DNA from: Acidimicrobiia bacterium
GTDB lineage: Bacteria; Actinomycetota; Acidimicrobiia; UBA2766
Assembly (NCBI GenBank): GCA_020850945.1
Contig: JADZDR010000039.1
Span: 1-36,729 of the forward strand
Direction of reading: 5' to 3'
Length of the DNA stretch: 36,729 nucleotides
Numbering within the stretch: the first letter of the stretch is position 1; each line of letters starts with the position of its first letter. The notes beneath the pieces were generated by a model. The model made no database searches. It worked only from the letters and a program-made list of their open reading frames with translations, and was not told the origin of the DNA. Positions 23,593 to 31,766 of the stretch are shown piece by piece. The position numbers and the translations under genes are program-made.

Positions 23593-25506
23593 TCACAGCT
23601 CGGCTGCCCGCAGGAGGCCTGAGTCGTAGGCCTCGCGGGCGAGATCGGCGGCGATCCGGCTCGCCTGCTGACGTCGCGACCTGATCACACCGTGCACGCC
23701 GTCCTCGTCGGTCGCGGCGAGATCGGCGGCGAGCGCCCCCCACCAGCCTCCGGCTACGGCATCGATGATCTCCTGCACCGACGCGGTATCCACGTCCAGG
23801 GCATCGGCGCCGGGGTCGGTCCCGACGTGGAGGCTCGCGTCCCGTGCCGCCCGTGTCACGACCTCGGCGAGCACTCCCTGCACGTGCTCGTGCAGCTCCG
23901 ACGTGAGCTCGTCGGCCGAGATCGAACCCCCCGTCTGGTGGGCGTGCAGGGCGATGTTCTCCGCCTGTTGCAGAGCCCGCTTCAGCTTGCGCGTGGCGGC
24001 GGGCTGGAGCTCGGCGAGGGCAAGCTCCCGCATCTCGGCCATGGCATCGGCGGACGGTACGCCCGGCTCCGCCTCGTCCTGCGTCGCAACACTGTCCTCG
24101 CCGGGGGGAGCCGCCTCGGCGGTCTCGGCCGGCGGGGGCTCCGGGTCGTCCTCGGCTGCCTCGTCCCCGAGCGTGTCGAGCTCGGCGGTCAGGGTCGAGA
24201 ACGCCGCTTTGAGTCGATCCCGCGGGTCGGGCGGGGCGGGAGAGGCAGCCACCTCGCCGGGATCGGGCCCGGCGTCGTCTCCCCAAGTCGTCTCCTCGAG
24301 CTCGGCCGTGTCGCTGCTCTCGGCACGCGGGCCGCCTCGCATACCCGTGCCCGCGTCCCTCTCACGGTCGGCGATGACGCGGTCGAAGAGGTCGTCGGTT
24401 CCCTCGTCCGAGACTGGAGTCGCGTCGGCGGCGATCTCACCGAGATGCGTCGCGTGCGCGCCGCCTTCCGCCGCTTCGGGCGCGGCCCCCGCACCCACGG
24501 CATCGAGGTCGAGGTCGACGAGGGCGACGAGCTCGGTGTCGAGGACGGGAAGCTCGGCATCGTGGAGCTTGAGGCCGTCGAGGTTGCCGAGAACCGAGGC
24601 GAAGGCGTTGCGGGCGGCAGTGACGTCTGCCTGGAGTCGCTTCTGGACCGTCTGGAGGAGCCGGACGTGCTCCTCGAGTCGCACGCGCTCGTCGTTGAGG
24701 CGAGCGACGATCTCCTTGCGCGACTGGCGGGCGTGGGCGACGATCTCGTCCGCCTTCGCGCGGGCGCCGGCAAGGATCTCGGTGGCCTGGCGGGCGGCGT
24801 CCGTCTCGGCCTCGGCGTCGGCGACGAGGCGGGACACGACCCGCTCCTCGCTCTCGGCCGCGTCGCCCTCGGCGGCGAGCAGGTCCGCCTCGGCCCGGGC
24901 GCGGGCGAGAAGCCGTTCGGCCTCGTCCGCGACCTCGGCCCGGACACGGCGCACCTCCTCCCGCAGGCGGTCGCGCACCTCCTGGGACTGGATCGCGAGG
25001 CGCCGCGCCGCCCGGTCCCCATACTCGTCGGCCTGCACCTTGAGACTCTCCGCCTCCATGCGCGCGTCCGCCTGGATCTCCGTCGCCCGCCCCTCGGCCG
25101 CCTCCACGATCTCACGCGCGTTCTCCTCGGCCGCGGTGACGATCCGCGTCGCCTCGGCGGACACCTCCTCGAGGTCGGGGCCCGCCGCGACCTCGGTCGG
25201 CACCTGCTCCTCGGCCGCCGCGGGCGCGGGCACCTCCTGCACGACGACGGGGATCACGACCTCGGCCGCGTACGCCTTCTCGGCAGCGAGGCGCAGGGAC
25301 GCGGATTCGCCGCGGGCCGCGCGGAGGCGGCCCTCGAGCATGCGAATGTGCTCCGCCACGGTGCCGAGGAACTCGACGACCGTCTCGGGCTCGAATCCCT
25401 TGCGCGTCGTGTCGAAGCGCCTTGCCGCGACGGCTTCGGGCGTGATCTCGTCCGAGGTCACCTCGACCGTGTCGGTCGACTCGTCAGACGGGGAGTTTCT
25501 CCTCAA
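23593..25506 (-). CDS. DivIVA-like coiled-coil protein
   Basis: This 637-aa protein has an N-terminal DivIVA-type motif (R-R-F-D-T-T-R-K-G-F-E-P-E-T-V-V-E-F-L, about residues 29-47), the membrane-curvature-targeting end of polarity proteins such as Wag31. A very long coiled coil (about 115-320), rich in A/E/R heptads, follows. Then come an acidic Pro-rich low-complexity part (about 345-490) and a C-terminal helical domain (about 500-637). It is much longer than classical DivIVA (about 270 aa). The start is uncertain: TTG at 25506, overlapping the radical SAM stop by 23 bases, or GTG at 25461. It probably organises cell poles, septum or envelope growth. Confidence 0.78.
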   Translation of the reverse strand: MRRNSPSDESTDTVEVTSDEITPEAVAARRFDTTRKGFEPETVVEFLGTVAEHIRMLEGRLRAARGESASLRLAAEKAYAAEVVIPVVVQEVPAPAAAEEQVPTEVAAGPDLEEVSAEATRIVTAAEENAREIVEAAEGRATEIQADARMEAESLKVQADEYGDRAARRLAIQSQEVRDRLREEVRRVRAEVADEAERLLARARAEADLLAAEGDAAESEERVVSRLVADAEAETDAARQATEILAGARAKADEIVAHARQSRKEIVARLNDERVRLEEHVRLLQTVQKRLQADVTAARNAFASVLGNLDGLKLHDAELPVLDTELVALVDLDLDAVGAGAAPEAAEGGAHATHLGEIAADATPVSDEGTDDLFDRVIADRERDAGTGMRGGPRAESSDTAELEETTWGDDAGPDPGEVAASPAPPDPRDRLKAAFSTLTAELDTLGDEAAEDDPEPPPAETAEAAPPGEDSVATQDEAEPGVPSADAMAEMRELALAELQPAATRKLKRALQQAENIALHAHQTGGSISADELTSELHEHVQGVLAEVVTRAARDASLHVGTDPGADALDVDTASVQEIIDAVAGGWWGALAADLAATDEDGVHGVIRSRRQQASRIAADLAREAYDSGLLRAAEL

Positions 25507-26998
25507 TGGGCAACCTGACTCGCTTGTTCAGGTACTGAGTAAAGCCGATCAGGTCGTCGCGCGTGGGGAACTCGTCCGAAAGCCGGAGCCACTCCTCGCT
25601 CCAGGGATTGAGGCGGGCGTCGTCGTCGCGGCGCTCGTAGTAGCTGCCCGAACGCGTGAAGCCCTCGACCGTGCCGAAGCCTTCGAACAGGCTGATGCCC
25701 CGGAACACGACGAGGGGGAAGAACGAGGACACGTGCAGGCCGTGCATGCGCAGCTTGTCGCAGGAATCGATGAGCGACTCCCGCGACTCGCCCGGGAACC
25801 CGGCGATGAGGGTGAGAACAGGCTGGATGCCCGTGCGGCGGGCGGCAAGGGCGGCCTCGATGATCTCGTCGGCATCCTCGCGCTTGAGTGCGATCTCGTT
25901 GAGGACCTCGTTGTTGACGGACTCTGCACCTATCCCGACGGTGACCCATCCGCATTCCGCCATCTTCTCGAGCCTGCGTTCGTCCAGCGCGTCCGCCCGC
26001 GTCTGGCACGTGTAGGAGTAGCCGATCTCCGCCAGCATGTCGAGCATCGGCTCGAGCCGCTTCCACCGCAACGTGAACGTCGAGTCCCCGAAGAAGAAGC
26101 GGTTGTGCTCGGTGGGGTAGTTCTCGTGGCAGAAGCGCACGGCGTCGGCGATGTACTCGGCGGAGTGGAAGCGCACCTTCCGGCTCCAGATCGCCGGGTC
26201 GAGACAGAAGGAGCACTTCTCGGGACAGCCACGTGCCGTGATGATGCCCGTGCCCGGCCAGTAGTCGCCGTAGGGGATGAGCTCACAGAGGATGTCGTGG
26301 CGTCTGCGGATGAGGAACTCCTCGCCTGCCGTGTAGAGGTGCGGGAACGTGTCGAGGTCGTTCTCCCGCGCGCGGGCGCGGGTGCGCACGATCGCCCCGT
26401 CCGCGTCCTTGTAGACGAGTCCGTCCAGGTCACGTGGGTCCGTCGCCCCGGCCTCGAGCACGTCGAGGAGCTCCGCCGCCGTGTTCTCGCCCTCGCCCAC
26501 GACGATGAAGTCGACGAGCCCTTCGAGCGCGATCTCGTCTGCGTGCAGGGTTGCGTAGTTCCCCCCGGTGACGATCGTGGCGTTGGGGCAGCGCTTGCGG
26601 ATCTCGCCGAGGAGCCGCTTCACGTACACGATCATGAAGTAGTACATCATCGGGTAGAGGATGACGTCGGGTTGCATCGCCTCGAGCTGGGCAAGGACGG
26701 CGTCCCAGCGTGACTGGAGCCACGCATCCATGCGGTCCGCCGCCTCCGAGTCGACGAGTGCCCGGTTCGACATGTTGCGGAAGAAGTCGGCGCTGATGTC
26801 TTCGGCGGCACCGATGACGTTCACGACGTCGAAGGGTCGTCCCACCTTCTTCAGGTAGGCGGCGATGTACTGGATTCCGTATTCGGGTGACAGGAGGTTC
26901 TTGTTGCGCTGATCCTGCCAGTCGATGTCCCACATGTCCTCGGGCCGCACGGCCATGAGTGAGAACGCCAGCGAGTCCGTCACCAGCACCGTTCGCAT
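25484..26998 (-). CDS. Radical SAM protein with B12-binding-like N-terminal domain
   Basis: This 504-aa protein has the cluster motif C-P-E-K-C-S-F-C (Cys258, Cys262, Cys265; CxxxCxxC) that holds the [4Fe-4S] cluster. The N-terminal 200 residues resemble the cobalamin-binding Rossmann domain (P-D-V-I-L-Y-P-M-M, I-V-T-G-G-N-Y-A-T, V-V-G-E-G-E-N-T), but the D-x-H-x-x-G lower-ligand motif is not visible, so cobalamin may be held base-off without His ligation or not at all. The last 100 residues have the G-F-P-G-E-S pattern of family members. Substrate unknown. The ATG at 26998 has AGGGGGA upstream. The downstream DivIVA-like gene overlaps its stop. Confidence 0.87.
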   Translation of the reverse strand: MRTVLVTDSLAFSLMAVRPEDMWDIDWQDQRNKNLLSPEYGIQYIAAYLKKVGRPFDVVNVIGAAEDISADFFRNMSNRALVDSEAADRMDAWLQSRWDAVLAQLEAMQPDVILYPMMYYFMIVYVKRLLGEIRKRCPNATIVTGGNYATLHADEIALEGLVDFIVVGEGENTAAELLDVLEAGATDPRDLDGLVYKDADGAIVRTRARARENDLDTFPHLYTAGEEFLIRRRHDILCELIPYGDYWPGTGIITARGCPEKCSFCLDPAIWSRKVRFHSAEYIADAVRFCHENYPTEHNRFFFGDSTFTLRWKRLEPMLDMLAEIGYSYTCQTRADALDERRLEKMAECGWVTVGIGAESVNNEVLNEIALKREDADEIIEAALAARRTGIQPVLTLIAGFPGESRESLIDSCDKLRMHGLHVSSFFPLVVFRGISLFEGFGTVEGFTRSGSYYERRDDDARLNPWSEEWLRLSDEFPTRDDLIGFTQYLNKRVRLPIEEKLPV

Positions 26999-27038
26999 GT
27001 TCGTGATTCCCCCTGCCTCAGGCCGAGTCGATCGGGCA

Positions 27039-27044
27039 AGGGTA
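27039..27044 (-). promoter_or_regulatory. Possible -10 box of the radical SAM gene
   Basis: Minus-strand TACCCT lies about 40 bases before the ATG at 26998, leaving a normal leader with the Shine-Dalgarno. The 108-bp gap to the YlbL-type gene supports its own promoter. Confidence 0.35.
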
Positions 27045-27106
27045 CGCAATGACCCGACACAGGTCACTTTCGCACAGCGCGTACGTGGAAAACCCCGAGG
27101 GGATGG

Positions 27107-28351
27107 TCAGGCGGGGGGGAGGGCGTCGAGAGCCGCGAGGGCCTCGTCGATGTTGCTCACACACACGACCTCGACCGACTCGGCCTTCTCCTTGGCGGCA
27201 TCGCAGTTGCCGTCGGGCACGAGGAAGAGATCGGCGTCGACTCCTTCGACGGAGCTCACCTTCTGCTCCACACCCCCGATCGCACCGACGGTGCCGTCGA
27301 GGCTCATCTCGCCGGTGGCAGCGACACGCCGGCCGTGCGTGAGGTCCTCGGGGCTGAGCCGGTCGATGATCGTGAGCGTGTAGACGAGCCCGGCCGACGG
27401 GCCGCCCACGTTGCGGGAGTCGATCGTGACCTCGACGGGGGATTCGACGTCGAAGTCCGCCGTCTGCACGACGATGCCGACCATCGCCTTGCCCGGCGCC
27501 TCCGGGTTCGCGACGAGAGGTACGTCCACGGTGCGTTCCCTGCCGTCGCGCTCGACCACGAGAGAGACAGACGTGCCTGCCGGGAGGGGTGCGAGCAGCG
27601 CCGTGAGGTCCGTCACGATCTTCACCGGCGTTCCGTTGACGGACTTCACGACGTCCCCCCGTTCGAGGAGGTCTGCGGCGGGCACGTCCTCGGCGACCTC
27701 GACGATGAGGGCACCCGACCCCGTGAACGTGACGGGAATCCCCAGCTTCTCGAACGCGACGGCTTCGGCGTTCAGCTTCGACCCGTCCATGAGCGCCTGG
27801 TTGACCTCGTCCACCTCTTTGTCGGACTTGCCGCCGTCAATCTGCTCGGAGGGGACGAGCACGGCGTCGCTGTCGAGACGCGTCGCGACCCACTCGAGCA
27901 ACGTGACGGGGGTGACGGAGACGGTGGTCATGTAGAGCGATCCGTCGTGGTCGAAGGTCGGTGCACCCTCGACGCCGACGAGGGGGAGCGTCTCGTAGCT
28001 GTCTCCCGGCGCGATCGAGTAGTAGTCGAGACGCACCGTCGATCCGACGACGAGCGCAATCGCGAGGAACACGGTGACACCGCCGAACACCTTGAGCCAC
28101 CGCGGCGGTCGCCAGCGGGCAGGCGCTTCCGGCTCGGCCGCTCCCGATGCGCCGGGCTGCAGAGGGGAAGGGCCCGCGACATCTCCGAACCCGTCTCCGT
28201 AGCGGGGGGTGTAGTCGGTGCCGGCATTGCCCGGCGAGAGCCAAGGCGCAAGCGGGGGCGGGTCGGGCGCGCCGTTCCCGCCGGGCAGTCCCGGCGTACG
28301 GCCCGTGCCGATCTCCCCGATCTCGGTGTGCTCGTCCATACAGCTCGTCAT
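27107..28351 (-). CDS. ylbL: YlbL-type PDZ and Lon-protease-domain membrane protein
   Basis: This 414-aa protein has a Pro/Gly-rich cytoplasmic leader (about 1-85), one TM segment (about 95-112), a PDZ domain (about 190-270: F-T-G-S-G-A-L-I-V-E-V, V-N-G-T-P-V) and a C-terminal Lon (S16) proteolytic domain. The dyad is Ser319 in N-V-G-G-P-S-A-G-L and Lys364 in G-V-E-Q-K-V, the spacing of active Lon proteases. The domain would lie outside the membrane and degrade or process specific envelope proteins. The start could be ATG 28351 (GGGCGGG just upstream), ATG 28339 or GTG 28360. Divergent from the 214-aa membrane protein. Confidence 0.92.
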   Translation of the reverse strand: MTSCMDEHTEIGEIGTGRTPGLPGGNGAPDPPPLAPWLSPGNAGTDYTPRYGDGFGDVAGPSPLQPGASGAAEPEAPARWRPPRWLKVFGGVTVFLAIALVVGSTVRLDYYSIAPGDSYETLPLVGVEGAPTFDHDGSLYMTTVSVTPVTLLEWVATRLDSDAVLVPSEQIDGGKSDKEVDEVNQALMDGSKLNAEAVAFEKLGIPVTFTGSGALIVEVAEDVPAADLLERGDVVKSVNGTPVKIVTDLTALLAPLPAGTSVSLVVERDGRERTVDVPLVANPEAPGKAMVGIVVQTADFDVESPVEVTIDSRNVGGPSAGLVYTLTIIDRLSPEDLTHGRRVAATGEMSLDGTVGAIGGVEQKVSSVEGVDADLFLVPDGNCDAAKEKAESVEVVCVSNIDEALAALDALPPA

Positions 28352-28400
28352 CCCGCCCACGTGGCGCGCGAAGATGGTCCGTTCGCCGGGCGGCTCGAAG

Positions 28401-28406
28401 TAGCAT
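28401..28406 (+). promoter_or_regulatory. -10 box of the 214-aa membrane protein
   Basis: TAGCAT lies 8 bases before the GTG at 28415, with no Shine-Dalgarno; a short or absent leader is predicted. Confidence 0.4.
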
Positions 28407-28414
28407 CCCGCAGC

Positions 28415-29059
28415 GTGACGACCGAAGACCGGAAGGTGCAGCGCTCCGGTGACCCGTCGGCGGGATCACAGGACTCCACCGTACACGCGTCGGAACACGG
28501 AGACGGCAGGGATCGTCGCGGCATCGACCTGCGGCGAGGCCTCGACCGGGCGGCGCGACGCGTGGGCACGTGGAACGCCCGTGCCACGGCGAGCGGAGAG
28601 GAAGTCGGCCGCGCCGTGCGCGACACGCTCTTCCGGCACGAGCGGGGCCGCGTCCTCCCCCCCAGGACGAGGCTCGAGTACCCCGGTCTCCTCGAAGCAG
28701 AGGCAGGCCCCGGCCTCTTGCCACCCGATCCGGTCCTCATCCCCCACACTGCGCTCGCGGCATCGGGACGGGGCGGTGGGAGCGCGAGACGCGGTGGCCG
28801 GCACGAAGACCGCCCGCGAGAGGACCAACCGCGGGAGGAGGGTTCCGGCGGCGCGACCCAGGCCGATGCAGACACGGCGCCCCCGTCCGGCGACATCCTG
28901 CCACCCCCGACCTCTCAGCCGACCCCGCCGGCTCGGCGTGTGGCCTCAGGCGTAGTCCTCGTCGCGATCGCGATCGGTATCGGCCTAATCCTGAGCATCA
29001 GCCTGATCATCGCGGTCGCGTGGGGAGCCTCGACGGTGATCAACTACTTCGGGAACTGA
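28415..29059 (+). CDS. Hypothetical protein with C-terminal membrane anchor
   Basis: This 214-aa protein is mostly hydrophilic and disordered-looking (Arg/Gly/Pro/Glu-rich, about residues 1-175), with a single strong TM segment at about 182-205 (V-V-L-V-A-I-A-I-G-I-G-L) and a short tail (I-N-Y-F-G-N). It is a tail-anchored or C-terminally anchored protein with most mass on one side of the membrane. I do not recognise it. The GTG at 28415 is chosen from the leaderless -10 box; the frame continues far upstream but is the shadow of the YlbL-type gene. Convergent with the next gene, 4 bases apart. Confidence 0.7.
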   Translation: MTTEDRKVQRSGDPSAGSQDSTVHASEHGDGRDRRGIDLRRGLDRAARRVGTWNARATASGEEVGRAVRDTLFRHERGRVLPPRTRLEYPGLLEAEAGPGLLPPDPVLIPHTALAASGRGGGSARRGGRHEDRPREDQPREEGSGGATQADADTAPPSGDILPPPTSQPTPPARRVASGVVLVAIAIGIGLILSISLIIAVAWGASTVINYFGN

Positions 29060-29063
29060 CGGC

Positions 29064-29429
29064 TCAGGGCCGCGAGAAGATCCCGAAGGTGGGTGTCTCG
29101 ACTGCCTCGTGCGTGTTCTCGGGCATGACGGCCTGGTCGATGTCCACGGCCTGCGCATCCTGGATCGAGTCGACGACCTGGACAGCGAGCACGTCGGCGG
29201 GACTCGGTTCGACTGCGAAGTCCGCGGCGGGCCTGCTGTCCGCGCTCACCTCGACCCGGTAGTAGGCGTGGAACTGGATCGGTACCTCTTCGACCTCGTA
29301 CAGATGCGTGTCCTCGACACCCTCGCGATTGCGCAGGTCTTCGATGAGGCGCACTGCCTCGTCGAGCCCGTCGGCCATGCGATGGGACACTTTGCCATCT
29401 TCGGTTCGAAACGTCACCATGTGAGACAT
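29064..29429 (-). CDS. Small conserved hypothetical protein (121 aa)
   Basis: The ATG at 29429 follows AGGGAGCC, a clear Shine-Dalgarno. The product begins with M-S-H-M-V-T-F-R-T-E-D-G-K, then a helix (D-G-L-D-E-A-V-R-L-I-E-D-L-R-N) and strands with E-V-P-I-Q-F-H-A-Y-Y-R-V-E-V, a compact alpha/beta domain of about 75 residues with an acidic, probably disordered, C-terminal tail. No enzyme motif. Similar small proteins seem familiar from actinobacteria, but no function is known to me. Divergent from the HEAT-repeat gene, which starts 93 bases away. Confidence 0.75.
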   Translation of the reverse strand: MSHMVTFRTEDGKVSHRMADGLDEAVRLIEDLRNREGVEDTHLYEVEEVPIQFHAYYRVEVSADSRPAADFAVEPSPADVLAVQVVDSIQDAQAVDIDQAVMPENTHEAVETPTFGIFSRP

Positions 29430-29522
29430 GGCGGCTCCCTGTCTCCTCGAGCGATTTGGATTCCCAATCGGCCTTCCGGCCCATTTACTTGATGCACACG
29501 ACCCGGATCCCCGGGGTGCAAG

Positions 29523-30083
29523 ATGACCACACACGATGAGGCACTCGACCGTCGTCGCACAGATCTGCTCCGCCTCATGCGCCACACCCGCACACAAGGC
29601 GAGGGGGCAGCGACGAGTGCGAAGCTCGTCTCCGCCGTGACGGACCCCGACCCCGGCCTGCGCCGTGCCGCCGCCGACGCGGCGGGATTCAGGCAGGATC
29701 ACACGCCCGCGCTCGCCATGTCCCTGGTCAGGATGCTCGAGACCGACGACGTGGACCACTGCCGCGAGGCTGCCGCCTTCGCCCTCGGCGAGATCGGAGG
29801 GGAACGGGCCGTCTCGGCCCTCGTCACGGCCACGGCGACGGAGACGTCGCCCCTCGTACGTGAGGCGATCGTCGCCGCCCTCGGCGCGATCGGCGATCCC
29901 GAGACTGCTGCGGTCGTGGCCGCGATGACCCGCGGTGAGAAGCCGGCCGTGCGCCGCCGCGCAGTCGTCGCCTGCGCCGGATTCGACTCGCCCGAGGCGG
30001 ACGGCGCGATCAGGGCTGCGCTCGAGGACAGGGATCGTCACGTGCGGGACGCGGCAGCGTGGATCCTGCGGCCACCCTGCTGA
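29523..30083 (+). CDS. HEAT-repeat (PBS-lyase-like) protein
   Basis: This 186-aa protein consists of about four helical HEAT-like repeats (A-L-G-E-I-G-G-E-R-A-V-S-A-L-V, then A-L-G-A-I-G-D-P-E-T-A-A-V-V) with the repeat spacing of about 31 residues. Such proteins are binding scaffolds. The first 35 residues are polar and helical. A GGGGTG element precedes the ATG by about 5 bases. It is cytoplasmic and its partner is unknown. Convergent with MreB with 4 bases between stops. Confidence 0.85.
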   Translation: MTTHDEALDRRRTDLLRLMRHTRTQGEGAATSAKLVSAVTDPDPGLRRAAADAAGFRQDHTPALAMSLVRMLETDDVDHCREAAAFALGEIGGERAVSALVTATATETSPLVREAIVAALGAIGDPETAAVVAAMTRGEKPAVRRRAVVACAGFDSPEADGAIRAALEDRDRHVRDAAAWILRPPC

Positions 30084-30087
30084 CCGC

Positions 30088-31101
30088 TCACGGGGTAGAC
30101 ACGAATATGTCCTTGAGCAGGTCGAAGGACTCGAGCGCCTTGCCCGCCCCGATCACCACGGACTCGAGCGGTGCCTCCGGTAGGTGCACCGGCACGTGCG
30201 TGTCCCGGGAGAGCCGGGTGTTGAGCCCGCGCAGGAGACCCCCACCACCGGTGAGGAGGATGCCGCCCGTGAGGATGTCTTGGGCGAGCTCGGGTGGAGC
30301 GTCGCCGAGACAGTCGACGACGGCCTGCGCGATCTGGTCGACCTGTTCCTGGATCGCCTGTCTCACCTGCTCGGTCGTGATGACGACCGTCTTGGGCAGG
30401 CCGGTCATGAGGTCCCGGCCCCGGATCTCGCCCTTGAGCTTCTCGTCGACTTCGAATGCGGAGCCGATCGCGAGCTTCACACCTTCGGCGGTGCGTTCGC
30501 CGATCGCGACACCGAACGTCCTGCGCACGTAGGCCTGGATTGCTGCGTCGAAGTCGAAGCTCCCGAGCCTGATCGCCTTGAGCGTCACGATGCCGCCGAG
30601 TGAGATCACCGCGACCTCCGATGTGCCCCCACCCACGTCGACGATCATGGAGCCGAGCGGTTCGTGGATTGGCAGCCCGGCTCCGATCGCCGCCGCCATG
30701 GGCTGTTCGATGAGGTACGCGGCCTTGGCGCCGGCGCGCAGCGTGGCCTCCTCCACGGCACGCTTCTCGACTTCCGTTATCGCCGAGGGCACGCACACGA
30801 GAACCCGCGGCCGGCTGAGGCTGAACCGGCCGACTCCGGCGCGTTCGAGCACGAGGCGGATGAGGCGCTCCGTCACGTCGAAGTCGGTGATCGCCCCGTG
30901 GCGCAGGGGTCGCACGGCGACGATGTGGCCCGGCGTGCGGCCGATCATGTTCCAGGCCTCGCGGCCCATCGCGAGCACCTGGTTCGACCTCGTGTTGAGG
31001 GCGATCACGGTCGGCTCGTTGATGATGATGCCCCGCGTCTTCTCGTAGACGAGAGTGTTCGCGGTGCCGAGGTCTATCGCGAGGTCACGGGGCAACGGCA
31101 T
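30088..31101 (-). CDS. mreB: MreB actin-like cell-shape protein
   Basis: This 337-aa protein is a full-length MreB homologue. The phosphate-1 motif is D-L-G-T-A-N-T (residues 9-15), the phosphate-2 motif I-V-D-V-G-G-G-T, and the adenosine motif T-G-G-G-G-L-L-R-G-L near residue 286. MreB forms ATP-dependent filaments that guide lateral wall synthesis. The ATG at 31101 is directly abutted by GGGAGG, whereas a TTG at 31095 would have a 6-base spacing, so the true start may be the TTG. The MoaE stop (31085) lies inside this gene, so the two are coupled. MreC and MreD are not adjacent. Confidence 0.96.
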   Translation of the reverse strand: MPLPRDLAIDLGTANTLVYEKTRGIIINEPTVIALNTRSNQVLAMGREAWNMIGRTPGHIVAVRPLRHGAITDFDVTERLIRLVLERAGVGRFSLSRPRVLVCVPSAITEVEKRAVEEATLRAGAKAAYLIEQPMAAAIGAGLPIHEPLGSMIVDVGGGTSEVAVISLGGIVTLKAIRLGSFDFDAAIQAYVRRTFGVAIGERTAEGVKLAIGSAFEVDEKLKGEIRGRDLMTGLPKTVVITTEQVRQAIQEQVDQIAQAVVDCLGDAPPELAQDILTGGILLTGGGGLLRGLNTRLSRDTHVPVHLPEAPLESVVIGAGKALESFDLLKDIFVSTP

Positions 31102-31657
31102 CCTCCCTGTGGGCGTACGCGTGCTCCGGCCCCTCCTCGTGCAGGCCGGTTTCACCGTGCGCGCACAACACCCACTCGCCGTGGCCTGCGGCCCACTCAC
31201 GCTTCCAGATCGGGGCTCGCTTCTTGACCTCGTCGATGAGGTAGCGGCAGGCGAGGAAGGCCGCGTCACGGTGACCACACGCGGCGGCCGTGACGACGGC
31301 GAGGTCACCGGGCGAGAGCCGCCCCACGCGATGCAGGACGGCTGTGCGCTCCGCCCCGAAGAGCTCCTCCGCTTCTGCCGCGATCTTGTCGATGACCAGT
31401 TCGGCCACACCCGCATACGCCTCGTAATCGAGGAACTCGACGACGCCACGCGCGATCCGGTCAGGCCGGACCGACCCCACGAACACCGTCACTCCGCCCA
31501 ATTCGGGCGCCGATACGTGGGCATAGGCCTCGTCCACCCCGATGGGTGAGTTGCGCAGCTCGATGAGTCGGTGGCGCCCGGGTGGGGTTCGGGGTCCGGG
31601 ATCGGCGTCGTCGCAGCCGTCGGGATGATGGCCGGAACGCTGAACTGAATGGACCAT
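31085..31657 (-). CDS. moaE: Molybdopterin synthase catalytic subunit MoaE
   Basis: This 190-aa protein has the MoaE blocks: V-T-V-F-V-G-S-V-R, then L-D-Y-E-A-Y, H-R-V-G-R-L-S-P-G-D, V-V-T-A-A-A-C-G-H-R, and the catalytic Lys-bearing A-P-I-W-K-R-E. It joins sulfur from MoaD to precursor Z to form molybdopterin. The first 30 residues are an unusual polar extension relative to the usual 140-150 residues. The ATG at 31657 is supported by TACAAT 7 bases upstream. No MoaD or other moa gene is near; the gene runs into mreB. Confidence 0.94.
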   Translation of the reverse strand: MVHSVQRSGHHPDGCDDADPGPRTPPGRHRLIELRNSPIGVDEAYAHVSAPELGGVTVFVGSVRPDRIARGVVEFLDYEAYAGVAELVIDKIAAEAEELFGAERTAVLHRVGRLSPGDLAVVTAAACGHRDAAFLACRYLIDEVKKRAPIWKREWAAGHGEWVLCAHGETGLHEEGPEHAYAHREDAVAP

Positions 31658-31664
31658 CCGGTCA

Positions 31665-31670
31665 ATTGTA
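31665..31670 (-). promoter_or_regulatory. -10 box of moaE-mreB (leaderless)
   Basis: Minus-strand TACAAT, close to consensus, is followed by 7 bases and the moaE ATG at 31657. No Shine-Dalgarno is present. Confidence 0.6.
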
Positions 31671-31753
31671 CGATGAGACCCTGCGCGGTGCCGCATGCGG
31701 ATGTCTTCATGCCAGAATCGCGCCATTCTCATACACCTCTCAAGTCGAGTACG

Positions 31754-31759
31754 TAGGTT
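31754..31759 (+). promoter_or_regulatory. -10 box of htrA (leaderless)
   Basis: TAGGTT is followed by 7 bases and the ATG at 31767, with no Shine-Dalgarno. Confidence 0.45.
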
Positions 31760-31766
31760 GCCCGTC

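Noticed and set aside
23765-26713. 982-codon open frame on the plus strand
   Set aside because: It lies antisense to the DivIVA-like and radical SAM genes, is Ser/Arg/Ala low-complexity, and has no domain; GC-rich codon bias opens such frames.
27335-28414. Upstream extension of the 214-aa membrane protein frame
   Set aside because: Antisense to the YlbL-type gene whose catalytic Ser/Lys residues are evident.
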